Positions 19,244 to 28,328 of a stretch of DNA of 64,000 bases are shown here, piece after piece. The stretch is from Barnesiella sp. An55 (GTDB lineage Bacteria; Bacteroidota; Bacteroidia; Bacteroidales; Barnesiellaceae). How positions within the stretch are numbered: position 1 is the stretch's first letter; each line of letters starts with the position of its first letter. The notes below the pieces were generated by a model. That model saw nothing but the letters and a program-made list of their open reading frames with translations, did not search any database and was not told the origin of the DNA. The stretch is taken from assembly GCF_002161555.1 (NCBI RefSeq), contig NZ_NFHZ01000007.1, forward strand, positions 62,001-126,000, in the 5' to 3' direction. The position numbers and the translations under genes were made by a program.

Positions 19244-19655
19244 GACTACCTCCTTTCAACAGAGAGCGATACTCCTCAAAATCTTCTATATAATCGGCAG
19301 CGTCGTAGGGCGTCGATGAGAGAACGAGAGCCAGCGAATTGGTCGAGAAGTTGTCCAACTCGCGCCACATCATACGCGGCACATACAGGCCGTAGTACGA
19401 CCGGGCCATGTGATAGCGACGAGTCTCACCACCATCGTTCAGCACCACATCGAAACTACCCGAGAGCGCCACGATAAACTCCTCTTGCTGACGAAAGGCG
19501 TGCCCGTTGCGACGCTCGTCGCCCGGCACATCGTAGAGCCAGTAGGTGCGCGCTATCTCAAAGGGGATGTGGCGTGCACTCTCGATGAACGACAGGTTGC
19601 CCCGCTTGTCGGCCACCTTGGGCAAATCGATAAGTCGCACCCGATCAAAGCTCAT
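19236..19655 (-). CDS. FdtA-like cupin paralog lacking the second active-site histidine
   Basis: 139 residues, clearly homologous to the next gene ([19 protein letters not shown] against [29 protein letters not shown] against GSFDVLLDDG). The HxH pair of FdtA becomes H52-A-F54, so one of the two histidines thought to be needed for ketoisomerisation is missing. It overlaps rmlA by 11 bases and the following fdtA by 8, so it is retained as part of the operon and is not decaying: no stop or frameshift. It may be a non-catalytic partner subunit, an epimerase-like variant, or use a different base. Confidence 0.8.
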   Translation of the reverse strand: MSFDRVRLIDLPKVADKRGNLSFIESARHIPFEIARTYWLYDVPGDERRNGHAFRQQEEFIVALSGSFDVVLNDGGETRRYHMARSYYGLYVPRMMWRELDNFSTNSLALVLSSTPYDAADYIEDFEEYRSLLKGGSHE

Positions 19656-20523
19656 TGTTGGCCAACCGTATGAGATATTGTCCGTATTGATTCTTCTTCA
19701 TGGGTTCGGCCAAAGTGAGCAGATGCTCGCGGTCGATCCATCCCATGCGGTAGGCAACCTCCTCGAGCGAAGCGACCTTAAGCCCTTGGCGATGCTCGAT
19801 GGTCTCGATAAAGTTGGAGGCCTCGTAGAGCGATTCGTGTGTGCCGGTATCGAGCCAGGCAAAACCACGGCCCATCAACTGCACGCCCAGCGTGTGCGAC
19901 TCGAGAAAAGCCTGGTTGACCGAGGTGATTTCCAACTCGCCACGAGCCGACGGCTTCACTTGCTTGGCCACCTCGACCACCCGGTTGGGGTAGAAATAGA
20001 GGCCTACCACGGCATAATTCGAACGAGGTTTGGCCGGTTTCTCTTCGATACTTAGCGCATGGCCCTGTTCGTCAAACTCGACCACACCGTAGCGCTCGGG
20101 GTCGCCTACCCGGTAACCAAAGACCGTAGCCATACCCTTGTCGGCCTCGGCTACAGCCTGCCGCAACATGCGGGTAAAGCTCTGCCCGTAGAAAATGTTG
20201 TCGCCCAGCACCAGGCATACGGTATCGTTGCCGATAAACTGCTCGCCGATGATGAAGGCCTGGGCCAACCCGTCGGGCGAGGGTTGCTCGGCATACTCAA
20301 ACTTGACTCCAAACTGGCTGCCGTCGCCCAACAAACGTTTGAAACCCGGCAAATCGGTGGGAGTACTGATGATGAGTATGTCGCGAATCCCCGACAGCAT
20401 CAGGACCGATATGGGATAATAAATCATAGGTTTGTCATACACGGGCAACATCTGTTTCGACACACCTCGCGTAATGGGATACAATCTCGTACCGGAACCT
20501 CCGGCCAATACTATGCCTTTCAT
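19645..20523 (-). CDS. rfbA: Glucose-1-phosphate thymidylyltransferase
   Basis: A 292-residue RmlA enzyme making dTDP-glucose from dTTP and glucose-1-phosphate, the entry step of dTDP-deoxysugar synthesis. The nucleotidyltransferase signature [19 protein letters not shown] is at residues 6-24, with the sugar-binding [12 protein letters not shown] and the metal-binding region [11 protein letters not shown]. Length and motifs are those of a complete enzyme. It is 24 bases downstream of rmlB and overlaps the first cupin gene. Confidence 0.96.
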   Translation of the reverse strand: MKGIVLAGGSGTRLYPITRGVSKQMLPVYDKPMIYYPISVLMLSGIRDILIISTPTDLPGFKRLLGDGSQFGVKFEYAEQPSPDGLAQAFIIGEQFIGNDTVCLVLGDNIFYGQSFTRMLRQAVAEADKGMATVFGYRVGDPERYGVVEFDEQGHALSIEEKPAKPRSNYAVVGLYFYPNRVVEVAKQVKPSARGELEITSVNQAFLESHTLGVQLMGRGFAWLDTGTHESLYEASNFIETIEHRQGLKVASLEEVAYRMGWIDREHLLTLAEPMKKNQYGQYLIRLANNEL

Positions 20524-20547
20524 TGTGTTACATTATTTTGAAAGCAA

Positions 20548-21750
20548 TCAACGATTGCCATACATTTGTTCATAATACTTTTGATAATCGCCACTCACCA
20601 CTTCATTAACCCAGTCCTGGTGGTCGAGATACCAGCGCACGGTCTTCTCGATACCTACCTTGAAGGGAGTCTCGGGATACCAGCCCAACTCACGGGCAAT
20701 CTTCGAGGGATCGATGGCATAACGCATGTCGTGTCCCGGGCGGTCGCCTACAAATGTAATGAGCCCCTCGTTGATATTCTCGACATCGGTCTTCAATACC
20801 CGGCGATACTCGGGCTCCTCGCGCATGATGCGGGCAATAATCGCAATCACAAGTTTCACGATATTGATATTCTTCTCTTCGTTAAAGCCACCCACGTTAT
20901 AGACCTCGCCGATGCGCCCATGCTGCAACACGGCATCGATGGCCTTGGCGTGATCCTCGACATAGAGCCAGTCGCGCACGTTCTCGCCCTTGCCATAGAC
21001 CGGCAGTTTCTGACCGGCCAGAATATTCTTTATAATCAGCGGAATAAGTTTCTCGGGGAAGTGATACGGCCCATAGTTGTTGGAGCAGCGGGTAATGTTT
21101 ACCGGCATGCCATAGGTCTCGTGATAAGCCCGCACAAACAGGTCGGCGCTGGTTTTCGAGGCCGAATAGGGCGAACGGGGATCGAGCGGCGTCGTCTCGG
21201 TAAAGAAGCGTTTGCCATAGGTGTGCAGATCGGTACGTCCACTCACCACCTTGCGCACATCGGGATCAGTAATCTCGAGCGGGTGCGGCTCGTCATAATC
21301 TTTGGTGAGCGAACCATACACCTCGTCGGTCGATACCTGTAAAAATTTCTTGCCCTCGGCATAGACCGGCTTGCCCTCGGCATCTTTACCCCGATACCAA
21401 GCCTTGCGGGCGCAGTCGAGCATGTTCTGTGCACCCAATATATTGGTTTCCAAAAAGAGTTGCGGATTGGTGATACTGCGATCGACATGCGACTCGGCGG
21501 CAAAATTGACCACATAATCGATATCGGTCTCGGCAAAAATATTTGCCACCAACTCGGTATTGCGTATATCCCCTTTGATAAAACGAACCCGGGGATCGGC
21601 AATCTCTTCCTTGATTGTCCCCAGATTACCGGCATAAGTGAGCTTGTCCAAGACCACTACATAAATATCGTCTCCATACTTTTTCAACAAGTATTTCAAG
21701 AAGTTAGCCCCAATAAAACCGGCGGCACCGGTAACCAAATATTTTTTCAT
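20548..21750 (-). CDS. rfbB: dTDP-glucose 4,6-dehydratase
   Basis: A 400-residue RmlB short-chain dehydrogenase-family enzyme. The ATG at 21750 gives MKKYLVTGAAGFIGANF with the Rossmann GxxGxxG at the very start, as usual; the ORF extension adds nine residues only. It has FAAESHVDRSITNP, the catalytic Thr-Asp-Glu in STDEVYGS, and YSASKTSADLFVRAYHETYG with the Tyr-x3-Lys pair. It converts dTDP-glucose to dTDP-4-keto-6-deoxyglucose. First gene of the five-gene dTDP-amino-sugar operon. A 30-residue insert near the middle (DAEGKPVYAEGKKF region) is common in Bacteroidales RmlB. Confidence 0.96.
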   Translation of the reverse strand: MKKYLVTGAAGFIGANFLKYLLKKYGDDIYVVVLDKLTYAGNLGTIKEEIADPRVRFIKGDIRNTELVANIFAETDIDYVVNFAAESHVDRSITNPQLFLETNILGAQNMLDCARKAWYRGKDAEGKPVYAEGKKFLQVSTDEVYGSLTKDYDEPHPLEITDPDVRKVVSGRTDLHTYGKRFFTETTPLDPRSPYSASKTSADLFVRAYHETYGMPVNITRCSNNYGPYHFPEKLIPLIIKNILAGQKLPVYGKGENVRDWLYVEDHAKAIDAVLQHGRIGEVYNVGGFNEEKNINIVKLVIAIIARIMREEPEYRRVLKTDVENINEGLITFVGDRPGHDMRYAIDPSKIARELGWYPETPFKVGIEKTVRWYLDHQDWVNEVVSGDYQKYYEQMYGNR

Positions 21751-22085
21751 AACCTGAAATTTTAAAATCTGCCGCAAGTTACAACTTTTTTAAGAAATAA
21801 GCACCTATGTATATCACATTGTTTTAAACACATCACGTAATCACATGCATATTCATCATCGATAAGCGGTAACAATCTATTCCCTTTCCACATTTGTGAA
21901 AATATAATAACAAAGCAAACTTTACATTAAATTATTGATAAAATTCTTACTCCTCACTAGGGAACTCCCTATACACACAGTTTATCCTATGTGAAGTTTT
22001 ACATTCCATGAAGCACATTTTTACCATTTTTATAAACCAAATAAAACAATTATCAAAACCAATTGCCCATAAAAACACTTTTCTT
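21751..22085. other. Divergent intergenic region, AT-rich
   Basis: 335 bases between rmlB (minus) and the first GEVED protein gene (plus). I see no gene or RNA. No full TAnnTTTG box in either direction; TAACTTG at about 21773-21779 (minus) is one base short of the pattern. A small palindrome TAGGGA-AC-TCCCTA sits at about 21958-21971. Confidence 0.5.
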
Positions 22086-23792
22086 ATGAAAAAAAATCTA
22101 TTTCTTTCATTACTTTTTGTAACCGGTTTATTCGTTGCCAACGAGGCAAAAGCCGCAGTAACCCCCATTGCTGGTGCCGTTGATCCCGAAGTCAGCACTG
22201 CCGACTCACCCAAATGGTACACCATGATGTCATCGCACCTCACAGACAACACTCGTCAAAACCGCTTCCTCAAGTTGGACGGCACCACATTGAAAACCGA
22301 GCAGTTTGCTACGGGAATTCCTGCCGACCAAGTAACCGAAGCCTTCTTGTGGCGCTTGGAGTCGGCAAACGACGGGACCGACTCACACGTCTATCTGGTC
22401 AACTGCAACGGACAACGCGTATTTGTACCCAGCACGGCCACGGCCGAAGATGGATCGACCTATATCAACACTCCTCTCGAAATGAACGAAACCGGTAGTG
22501 TGTGGGACCTTACGACCAGTCTCGCTACCGGAATTACCACCGACTGTGCCGACAAACAATATGCCCTTCGATTTGTCAATTACAGCGGTGCCCGCGCTTT
22601 CATGAATGCCATGGACGGCGGTACGAACTTCGGTATCACCATCTATGCCGCCGGTGTTCACCAAGCCTCTGGCTGGTTCTTCTATCCGGCAGAATATACC
22701 GCTCCTGCCGCTACCAAGACCGTTGCAGTAGCATCGAGCGACAATGAAAAGGGCTCGGTAGCCATCGAAGGTAGCGAAGAGAGCAGCATAGAGGTTACAG
22801 CCACCGACTCTGTAGTCGTAAAAGCCACTGCCGCAGAAGGTTTTATGTTCTCGCGCTGGCTTGAACAAACTACCGACAGCGTGGTAAGTTATCGCCACAC
22901 CTACACCTACAAAGGGAGCGAAAGCATCAACCTCGTGGCCGAATTCGTAGAAAAAGGCTATCCCATCATGACCCGCTTCTATGTAGTGGATTTGGATCAA
23001 CAAAACCGCTACTTGGGCTCGGCCTCGTATATAGCAGGCGGTGAAACTCACGAGTTGTTTACTTGCCAAACCGAGAGTGACCTCCCCTTTACCGCCTATA
23101 AGACTCTGCACATTCCTCAAGTCGAAGGAGCCGTCATTGACAAAACCAAGACCCCCATCGAGCTGACCGAAGACATGACTTCGTTTATTCTGAAATTTAC
23201 CCAATACAACAGTAACATTACCTACAACAACGGTAAAACCGACTTCGTTTGCCAGCCCGAACTGGTATGGACTCGCCAAGCACTGTATATCGACTGGAAC
23301 AACGACATGAACTTCGAAGGTGCCAACGAGATTTACGAATCGGTAGGCGACAACAGCGCCAGCAACAACTTTGGCGATCCCAACGGCAGTATTCCCGAAG
23401 GTTGGCAAAGGACCATAAACATTCCGCAGGGAACAAAGGCCGGAACCTACCGCATGCGCCTGGTTCACATGGCCCCCAATCCCTATACCGAGAATTGGCC
23501 TTCGAAACTGTTTACCGAATTCTACAACGAGTTGAGAAACGGTATTGCCTATGACTTCGACATCCACATCTCCGAAGTATCGGGCATCAATGCCGTGGCT
23601 GCCGAAGCTATCTACTACGATGCACAGGCACAGACCCTCGTAGCACCTCACATGGAGCGAGTTGTCGTTTACAACCTGGCAGGCCAAGCCGTACTGCAAG
23701 CCGGTGATGCTTCTGAGGTTTCGGTAGCGTCGCTTGCTCGGGGCGTATATATCGCCCACATCGACGGAAAGGTGATTAAATTCATGAAATAA
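22086..23792 (+). CDS. Secreted multi-domain protein: WY-type module, InlB B-repeat, GEVED domain, T9SS tail
   Basis: A 568-residue protein. The ATG at 22086 gives MKKNLFLSLLFVTGLFVANEAKA, a clear signal peptide. Order: a module of about 170 residues beginning PEVSTADSPKWYTMMSSH (35-204), a divergent InlB B-repeat with EKGSVAIEG and FSRWLEQTT (about 210-290), a GEVED-type domain with ALYIDWNNDMNFEGANEIY and AGTYRMRLV (about 385-497), and a sorting-like tail (VVVYNLAGQAVLQ ... GVYIAHIDGKVIKFMK). No catalytic residues are obvious. Its downstream neighbour carries the same modules in the reverse order. Likely a surface binding or adhesion protein, by family resemblance only. Confidence 0.78.
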   Translation: MKKNLFLSLLFVTGLFVANEAKAAVTPIAGAVDPEVSTADSPKWYTMMSSHLTDNTRQNRFLKLDGTTLKTEQFATGIPADQVTEAFLWRLESANDGTDSHVYLVNCNGQRVFVPSTATAEDGSTYINTPLEMNETGSVWDLTTSLATGITTDCADKQYALRFVNYSGARAFMNAMDGGTNFGITIYAAGVHQASGWFFYPAEYTAPAATKTVAVASSDNEKGSVAIEGSEESSIEVTATDSVVVKATAAEGFMFSRWLEQTTDSVVSYRHTYTYKGSESINLVAEFVEKGYPIMTRFYVVDLDQQNRYLGSASYIAGGETHELFTCQTESDLPFTAYKTLHIPQVEGAVIDKTKTPIELTEDMTSFILKFTQYNSNITYNNGKTDFVCQPELVWTRQALYIDWNNDMNFEGANEIYESVGDNSASNNFGDPNGSIPEGWQRTINIPQGTKAGTYRMRLVHMAPNPYTENWPSKLFTEFYNELRNGIAYDFDIHISEVSGINAVAAEAIYYDAQAQTLVAPHMERVVVYNLAGQAVLQAGDASEVSVASLARGVYIAHIDGKVIKFMK

Positions 23793-23798
23793 GACAAC

Positions 23799-23830
23799 GG
23801 GGGGAGGAGATATCTCCTTCCCCTCCTTTA
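23799..23830 (+). terminator. Intercistronic hairpin between the two GEVED genes
   Basis: GGGGAGGAGAT and ATCTCCTTCCCC form an imperfect stem followed by TCCTTTATTC. It may be a weak terminator or an mRNA end-protecting hairpin. Confidence 0.4.
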
Positions 23831-23859
23831 TTCTATTCCAAACCATAAAGAAAACACCC

Positions 23860-25437
23860 ATGAACAAGTTTTTCAAATTCCTATTCATCGTACCGCTTGT
23901 AGTTTTGGCTTTACCTCTGACAGCAGCCGATACCACAGATAGCTACATCACGAGCGACCCGTTCGAGACGATGGTACGCCTGGGACGCATCAGCGAAAAG
24001 AGCCCCATCTACCAGATGCCGGCAGGCTCGGCCAATGGTGGTTATATCTCGTCGGCCACGACCTCGGGCAACGCCATCATCTATCCGCTGGGCTATGTCA
24101 AATCGAGTGCCCCGAACAACTACTTCACCGTAGTATCGAGAGAGACCTCTCTGCTAATTGCCGGCGAAAGTTTCGAGTTCAACGCAACAATGACCGTTGA
24201 CCCTTCGAATTATGTAATCACAGCCTATACCGATTGGGATCGCAATGGCGTGTATGAGAAAGAAGCACAAGAAGCTCAGGTAACAGCATCGAGCAAGAGT
24301 TTCGTGCAGCCCATCAGTATCCCCGAAACAGCAGCGTTGGGTAAGACCCGAGTGCGCATACGCATAGATTCATCGACACCCTCATCGGCCGACGCATCGG
24401 TTTCGGGCCGGGTATATGATTTCGTAGTCTATGTCATGGAGGCATCAAGCCGCACCGACTGTTTCATCAGCGTAACCTCAAACAACAACGACCTGGGTAC
24501 GGCACTCATCGAGACCACCCCCAACGAAGCCGGCCGCTACGAGATTGGCAGCCAAGTCACCGTTAAAGCCGTTGTCAACGAAGAGTCTGACGCCGTAATC
24601 GAATTCAAGGGCTGGCAAGAAGGCGGAGAGATTGTGAGCAAAGAACCGGTCTATACATTTACGGTTACCAAAAGCACAAGCCTCATAGCCATATTTGAAG
24701 CAGCCGTTCCCGAACTGGCAACACCCGAAGTAAGTACCGCCGATGACCCCATCTGGTACCAAATCATGAATGCCCATACGTCAGAAACCCGTAAAGAGCG
24801 TTACATCGCCTACGATACCAACATCGGTGGCGACTACACGACCAAATTACGCGTTGAGAAACCGGCCAACCAAACCGACAAGTTCTTGTGGCGGCTCGAA
24901 GATGCCGGCAACGGACAAGTGTATATCGTAAACCGCGGGACCGACCTGCGCATATCGGGCTCGAAAGTACTCGAGACTGTAAACTTTGACGCAACGGAAA
25001 CGGGTAGCCGATTTGAAATCGCTCCCAGCGGTAATACCAACGGCAGTTACTCGATCAAATACGAGGGCGACAACTCCTACCTGCTCAATGCCAAAGACGG
25101 TGTATGGAGCATAGTACTTTACAACGCTGGTATAGGCACAGGATCGGGATGGTATTTCTACGAGGTACCCATCAAAGTGCCCACTGCTATCGAAGACGAA
25201 GCTCAGAGCGTAACTCCCCGAGGACGACTTTATGACGGTCACCTCACTATTACCGGGCTCGAAGGCCGCAACCAGGTGAGAGTCGTAAGTCTGTCGGGAC
25301 AATTGCTGGGCAATTTCCTGGCCACCGACACCACATTCGAAGGCGACCTGCGATATGCCGAAAGATTCATTATCGCAGTCATCGAATCGGAAACCGGACA
25401 AATCACTTCACTCAAACTTCTCGACAGCAAATTCTAA
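23860..25437 (+). CDS. Secreted multi-domain protein: GEVED domain, InlB B-repeat, WY-type module, sorting-like tail
   Basis: 525 residues with signal peptide MNKFFKFLFIVPLVVLALPLTAA. Order: GEVED-like beta domain (about 105-193, TAYTDWDRNGVYEKEAQEA and GKTRVRIRID), InlB-like repeat (about 200-280, LGTALIETT and FKGWQEGG), a WY-type module opening PEVSTADDPIWYQIMNAH (about 289-437), then a tail (QVRVVSLSGQLLGNF ...) resembling a T9SS sorting domain but ending unusually in TSLKLLDSKF. The WY module matches the N-terminal one of the upstream protein (FLWRLEDAGNGQVYIVNRG against FLWRLESANDGTDSHVYLVN). It is followed after 18 bases by a sulfatase, suggesting one transcript. Function unknown. Confidence 0.75.
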   Translation: MNKFFKFLFIVPLVVLALPLTAADTTDSYITSDPFETMVRLGRISEKSPIYQMPAGSANGGYISSATTSGNAIIYPLGYVKSSAPNNYFTVVSRETSLLIAGESFEFNATMTVDPSNYVITAYTDWDRNGVYEKEAQEAQVTASSKSFVQPISIPETAALGKTRVRIRIDSSTPSSADASVSGRVYDFVVYVMEASSRTDCFISVTSNNNDLGTALIETTPNEAGRYEIGSQVTVKAVVNEESDAVIEFKGWQEGGEIVSKEPVYTFTVTKSTSLIAIFEAAVPELATPEVSTADDPIWYQIMNAHTSETRKERYIAYDTNIGGDYTTKLRVEKPANQTDKFLWRLEDAGNGQVYIVNRGTDLRISGSKVLETVNFDATETGSRFEIAPSGNTNGSYSIKYEGDNSYLLNAKDGVWSIVLYNAGIGTGSGWYFYEVPIKVPTAIEDEAQSVTPRGRLYDGHLTITGLEGRNQVRVVSLSGQLLGNFLATDTTFEGDLRYAERFIIAVIESETGQITSLKLLDSKF

Positions 25438-25455
25438 ATATCAAATAACACCAAC

Positions 25456-26865
25456 ATGAATACCAGTAAATTTATATATCCGGCCAGCGGCTTGCTCCTC
25501 ACCTCGGGCATGTGCTTTGCTCAAGGTCAAGAGAGAGATGCCGTGGCCACCACCGAACGCCCCAACGTCATCTACCTGCTTTGCGACGACATGGGATACA
25601 GCGATATCGAGGCTTATGGGCAACAGATGATATCGACCCCCAACCTCAACCGACTCGTAAACCAGGGCATGACCTTCACGCAATTCTATGCCAGTACCGC
25701 CGTGAGCGCTCCCTCGAGAGCCTCGCTGATGACCGGGCAACACACCGGCCACACCAAGATCCGTGGCAACAAAGAGATTCAGCCCGAGGGCCAGGAACCC
25801 CTCGACCCCAATGTAGAGACCTTGGGACAGCTCTTCCAGAAAAACGGCTACGTGACCGGCTGCTTCGGCAAATGGGGCATGGGCTATCCCGGCTCGGGAG
25901 GCGAAGCCAACGACATGGGATTCGACGTGTTCTATGGCTACAACTGCCAACGCAAAGCCCACTCCTACTACCCCGAATACCTGTGGGACAACAAGACCAA
26001 AGAGTATCAGAACGGACGCTACTCGCAGGATGCCATCCACGAACATGCCATGCAGTTCATCGAGGACAACAAAGACAAAGCCTTCTTTGGCTACTTTACC
26101 TATACCATTCCACACGCCGAGCTACGTCAACCCCAAGACAGCATCGTGGACATGTATAAAGGCAAGTTCCAGGAACCCAAGCCTTGGTATAACGACGGAG
26201 ACTACGGAACGGCAACCGACCCGCGCACTCAATTTGCAGCCATGATCACCCGTCTCGACACCTATGTAGGACAAATTATCGACAAACTCGAAGAGCTGGG
26301 TATCGCCGACAAGACCCTCTTTATCTTCACCAGCGACAACGGCCCTCACAACGAAGGTGGTGCCGACCCCACATTCTTCAATACCGAAGAACGGCTCAGA
26401 GGTCTGAAACGTGCCTTGTACGAAGGCGGCATGCGTGTGCCCTACATCGCCTACTGGCCCGGGACCATCGAAGCGGGTTCGATTACCGACTTGATGGCTG
26501 CCGGCTGGGACATGATGCCCACATTTGTCGAACTGCTGGGCGAGGATACCAACTGGCGCGACGAAGCCATGGACGGTCTGTCGATTCTCCCCACCCTCAC
26601 GGGTAAAGGCGAGCAACAACAGCACGAGTTCCTCTACTGGGAATTCCACGAAGAGAACGGACGCCAGGCCGTGAGAGCCGGCGACTGGAAACTGATACGC
26701 CAGAATATCAAGAGTGGCAATCCCACACACGAACTCTACAACATCGCCGAGGATCCGCACGAAGATAACAACCTGGCCAATACCTACCCCGACAAAGTAG
26801 AGGAGTTGAAAGTTATCATGGATCGGGAACACACCCCCTCAACGATCTTCAACTTCGGTCGATAA
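25456..26865 (+). CDS. Secreted sulfatase, serine-type formylglycine enzyme
   Basis: A 469-residue alkaline-phosphatase-superfamily sulfatase with a signal sequence (about 1-22). Metal ligands appear at D44/D45 (LLCDDMGYSD) and in TSDNGPHNEGG; the formylglycine motif is S84-A-P-S-R88 in SAPSRASLMTG, so the residue to be oxidised is serine, requiring an anaerobic radical SAM maturase (anSME) not found in this window. WKLIRQ, ELYNIAEDPHEDNNLA and the C-terminal region are typical of arylsulfatase A-like family members. It would remove sulfate esters from host or dietary glycans in the periplasm. Last gene of a three-gene secreted-protein cluster; substrate unknown. Confidence 0.93.
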   Translation: MNTSKFIYPASGLLLTSGMCFAQGQERDAVATTERPNVIYLLCDDMGYSDIEAYGQQMISTPNLNRLVNQGMTFTQFYASTAVSAPSRASLMTGQHTGHTKIRGNKEIQPEGQEPLDPNVETLGQLFQKNGYVTGCFGKWGMGYPGSGGEANDMGFDVFYGYNCQRKAHSYYPEYLWDNKTKEYQNGRYSQDAIHEHAMQFIEDNKDKAFFGYFTYTIPHAELRQPQDSIVDMYKGKFQEPKPWYNDGDYGTATDPRTQFAAMITRLDTYVGQIIDKLEELGIADKTLFIFTSDNGPHNEGGADPTFFNTEERLRGLKRALYEGGMRVPYIAYWPGTIEAGSITDLMAAGWDMMPTFVELLGEDTNWRDEAMDGLSILPTLTGKGEQQQHEFLYWEFHEENGRQAVRAGDWKLIRQNIKSGNPTHELYNIAEDPHEDNNLANTYPDKVEELKVIMDREHTPSTIFNFGR

Positions 26866-26904
26866 GAAGAGACCTTCTTCAACTTGATAAAACCAAAACA
26901 AAAC

Positions 26905-26940
26905 AAATAGCGGTCCCGAAAAATCGGGGCCGCTATTTTA
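26905..26940. terminator. Bidirectional intrinsic terminator between sulfatase and mdh
   Basis: AAATAGCGG-TCCCGA pairs with TCGGGG-CCGCTATTT, flanked by T runs on the plus side and A runs on the other, as expected between convergent genes. Confidence 0.8.
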
Positions 26941-26977
26941 TTTATACCCATCGGGGGTATTCCTACCCAACCGGAAA

Positions 26978-27979
26978 TCAGTCGATATTGGCATTGAGCT
27001 TGTGCCACTCGGCGATGGGCGGGATGATGCCCATGGCGATAACCTCGTCGCGCAATTCGCACAAGTGCTTGTAGCTGTTCTCCAGCTCCTTCTCCTCCTC
27101 GGAAGTACCGTAAACCGGGTTGTAGTGCACGCCGTTGCGGTCGATAATCGTCTCCATAGCCATGAGAATGTGGTTGAACTTCCCTTCCGAGAGATAAACA
27201 CCGGCCGGCCAGGTAAAGGGATTTCCACCCATGGCAGCGGCAATCATCTCGATCGAGAGATAGGCCGGGCTCTGGAACGAAGAGCGACCACGCAGGTCGA
27301 TAATGTGTTTACCCCCTTGAACTACCTGATGACGAATCTTCTCCCAATCTTCGGCAGGCAACTTGTCGGTACCGATCAGGTCGGTAAGCGGCGTACCTTT
27401 TACCTTGGTTGTCGAGGCAAATACGGCCATCTGCTCGCCATGGCCACCATAGGTGCGGCAATTTTCAATCTCGTCGGCTACGGCGTGGAAATACTTGGCC
27501 AGTTCACTCTGCAAGCGAGTGCTGTCGAGAGCGGCCAGCGTCGATACCTGCGAAGGTTTCAAACCCGAGTAAAGCAACACGATGAGACCGGTGATATCGG
27601 CCGGGTTGAAGATAACGACTACGTGTTTTACATCGGGGCAATAGCTGCGCAGGTTCTTACCGAACTCGGCAGCAATCTCGGCGTTACCCTTGAGCAAGTC
27701 CTCGCGAGTCATGCCGGCCTTGCGGGCAGCACCACCCGACGATACCACATAAGCAGCACCCGTAAGAGCCTCTTTCACATCGCTCGTATAGGTGAGATTC
27801 ACCCCTTTGAAAGCGCAGTGGCGCAACTCCTCGGCTACCCCTTCGAGTGCCGGAGCATAGGGGTCATACAAACATACGTTGGGGGTCAGATGCATCATCA
27901 ACGCCGTTTGAGCCATGTTCGAACCAATCATTCCGGCAGCGCCGACGATTGTCAATTTCTCGTTTGTCAAAAATTCCAT
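26978..27979 (-). CDS. mdh: Malate dehydrogenase (NAD-dependent)
   Basis: A 333-residue lactate/malate dehydrogenase family enzyme interconverting malate and oxaloacetate; in Bacteroidales it serves the reductive branch towards fumarate and succinate. It has the NAD-binding GAAGMIGSNMAQ at 14-25, the GGAARKAGMTREDLL substrate loop, IFNPADITG, and a catalytic histidine in RTYGGHGEQM. The size is typical. It stands alone, with a -7 box upstream and a shared terminator downstream. Confidence 0.93.
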   Translation of the reverse strand: MEFLTNEKLTIVGAAGMIGSNMAQTALMMHLTPNVCLYDPYAPALEGVAEELRHCAFKGVNLTYTSDVKEALTGAAYVVSSGGAARKAGMTREDLLKGNAEIAAEFGKNLRSYCPDVKHVVVIFNPADITGLIVLLYSGLKPSQVSTLAALDSTRLQSELAKYFHAVADEIENCRTYGGHGEQMAVFASTTKVKGTPLTDLIGTDKLPAEDWEKIRHQVVQGGKHIIDLRGRSSFQSPAYLSIEMIAAAMGGNPFTWPAGVYLSEGKFNHILMAMETIIDRNGVHYNPVYGTSEEEKELENSYKHLCELRDEVIAMGIIPPIAEWHKLNANID

Positions 27980-28022
27980 AATCGTTTTATTTTAAGTATG
28001 TATTTTGTCTTGAATGGCATTA

Positions 28023-28030
28023 CAAATATA
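28023..28030 (-). promoter_or_regulatory. -7 promoter box (TATATTTG) for mdh
   Basis: TAnnTTTG match on the minus strand, 43 bases before the ATG at 27979. No clear -33 element. Confidence 0.5.
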
Positions 28031-28305
28031 ACAAGTAAAATGAGATTTTGATTATCATTCTTTTTTACTTCCTATAACATTTTGTTATCATGGCCAGAAG
28101 CTAATCTCTCCCGAGATTACTAACCCATTCATTCAAAAACAATTATGTCTCCACATCCTTTCAAGATCCCTATAAACAGGATTTCTCAAAAAATTTCTAT
28201 CCCCCTTGTTGCCCCGATACATTCCCTCTGAAACAGGATTTTCAAATCTTTTACATACCCCTGTAAATTCATCGCCTTTTTTTATTCGATTTTCCAAATT
28301 ATCTG

Positions 28306-28313
28306 TACTTTTG
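28306..28313 (+). promoter_or_regulatory. -7 promoter box (TACTTTTG) for the CDP-alcohol transferase-gtrA pair
   Basis: TAnnTTTG match 15 bases before the ATG, implying a very short leader. -33 element weak. Confidence 0.45.
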
Positions 28314-28328
28314 TACAAAATTTAGGAT

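Larger units (their letters stand above)
27980..28328. other. Divergent promoter region with a pair of degenerate repeats
   Basis: 349 bases between mdh (minus) and the CDP-alcohol transferase gene (plus). It holds a -7 box in each direction and two degenerate copies of about 45 bases (about 28165-28208 and 28221-28265) centred on AAACAGGATT. A 61-codon minus-strand frame spans it but looks spurious. Confidence 0.5.

Noticed and set aside
21958-21971. Palindrome TAGGGA-AC-TCCCTA upstream of the GEVED gene
   Set aside because: Too short and isolated to call an operator; no matching copy nearby.
28133-28318. A 61-codon minus-strand frame in the mdh upstream region
   Set aside because: It runs through a predicted plus-strand promoter and the degenerate repeats, which explain its internal similarity; no signal or domain.
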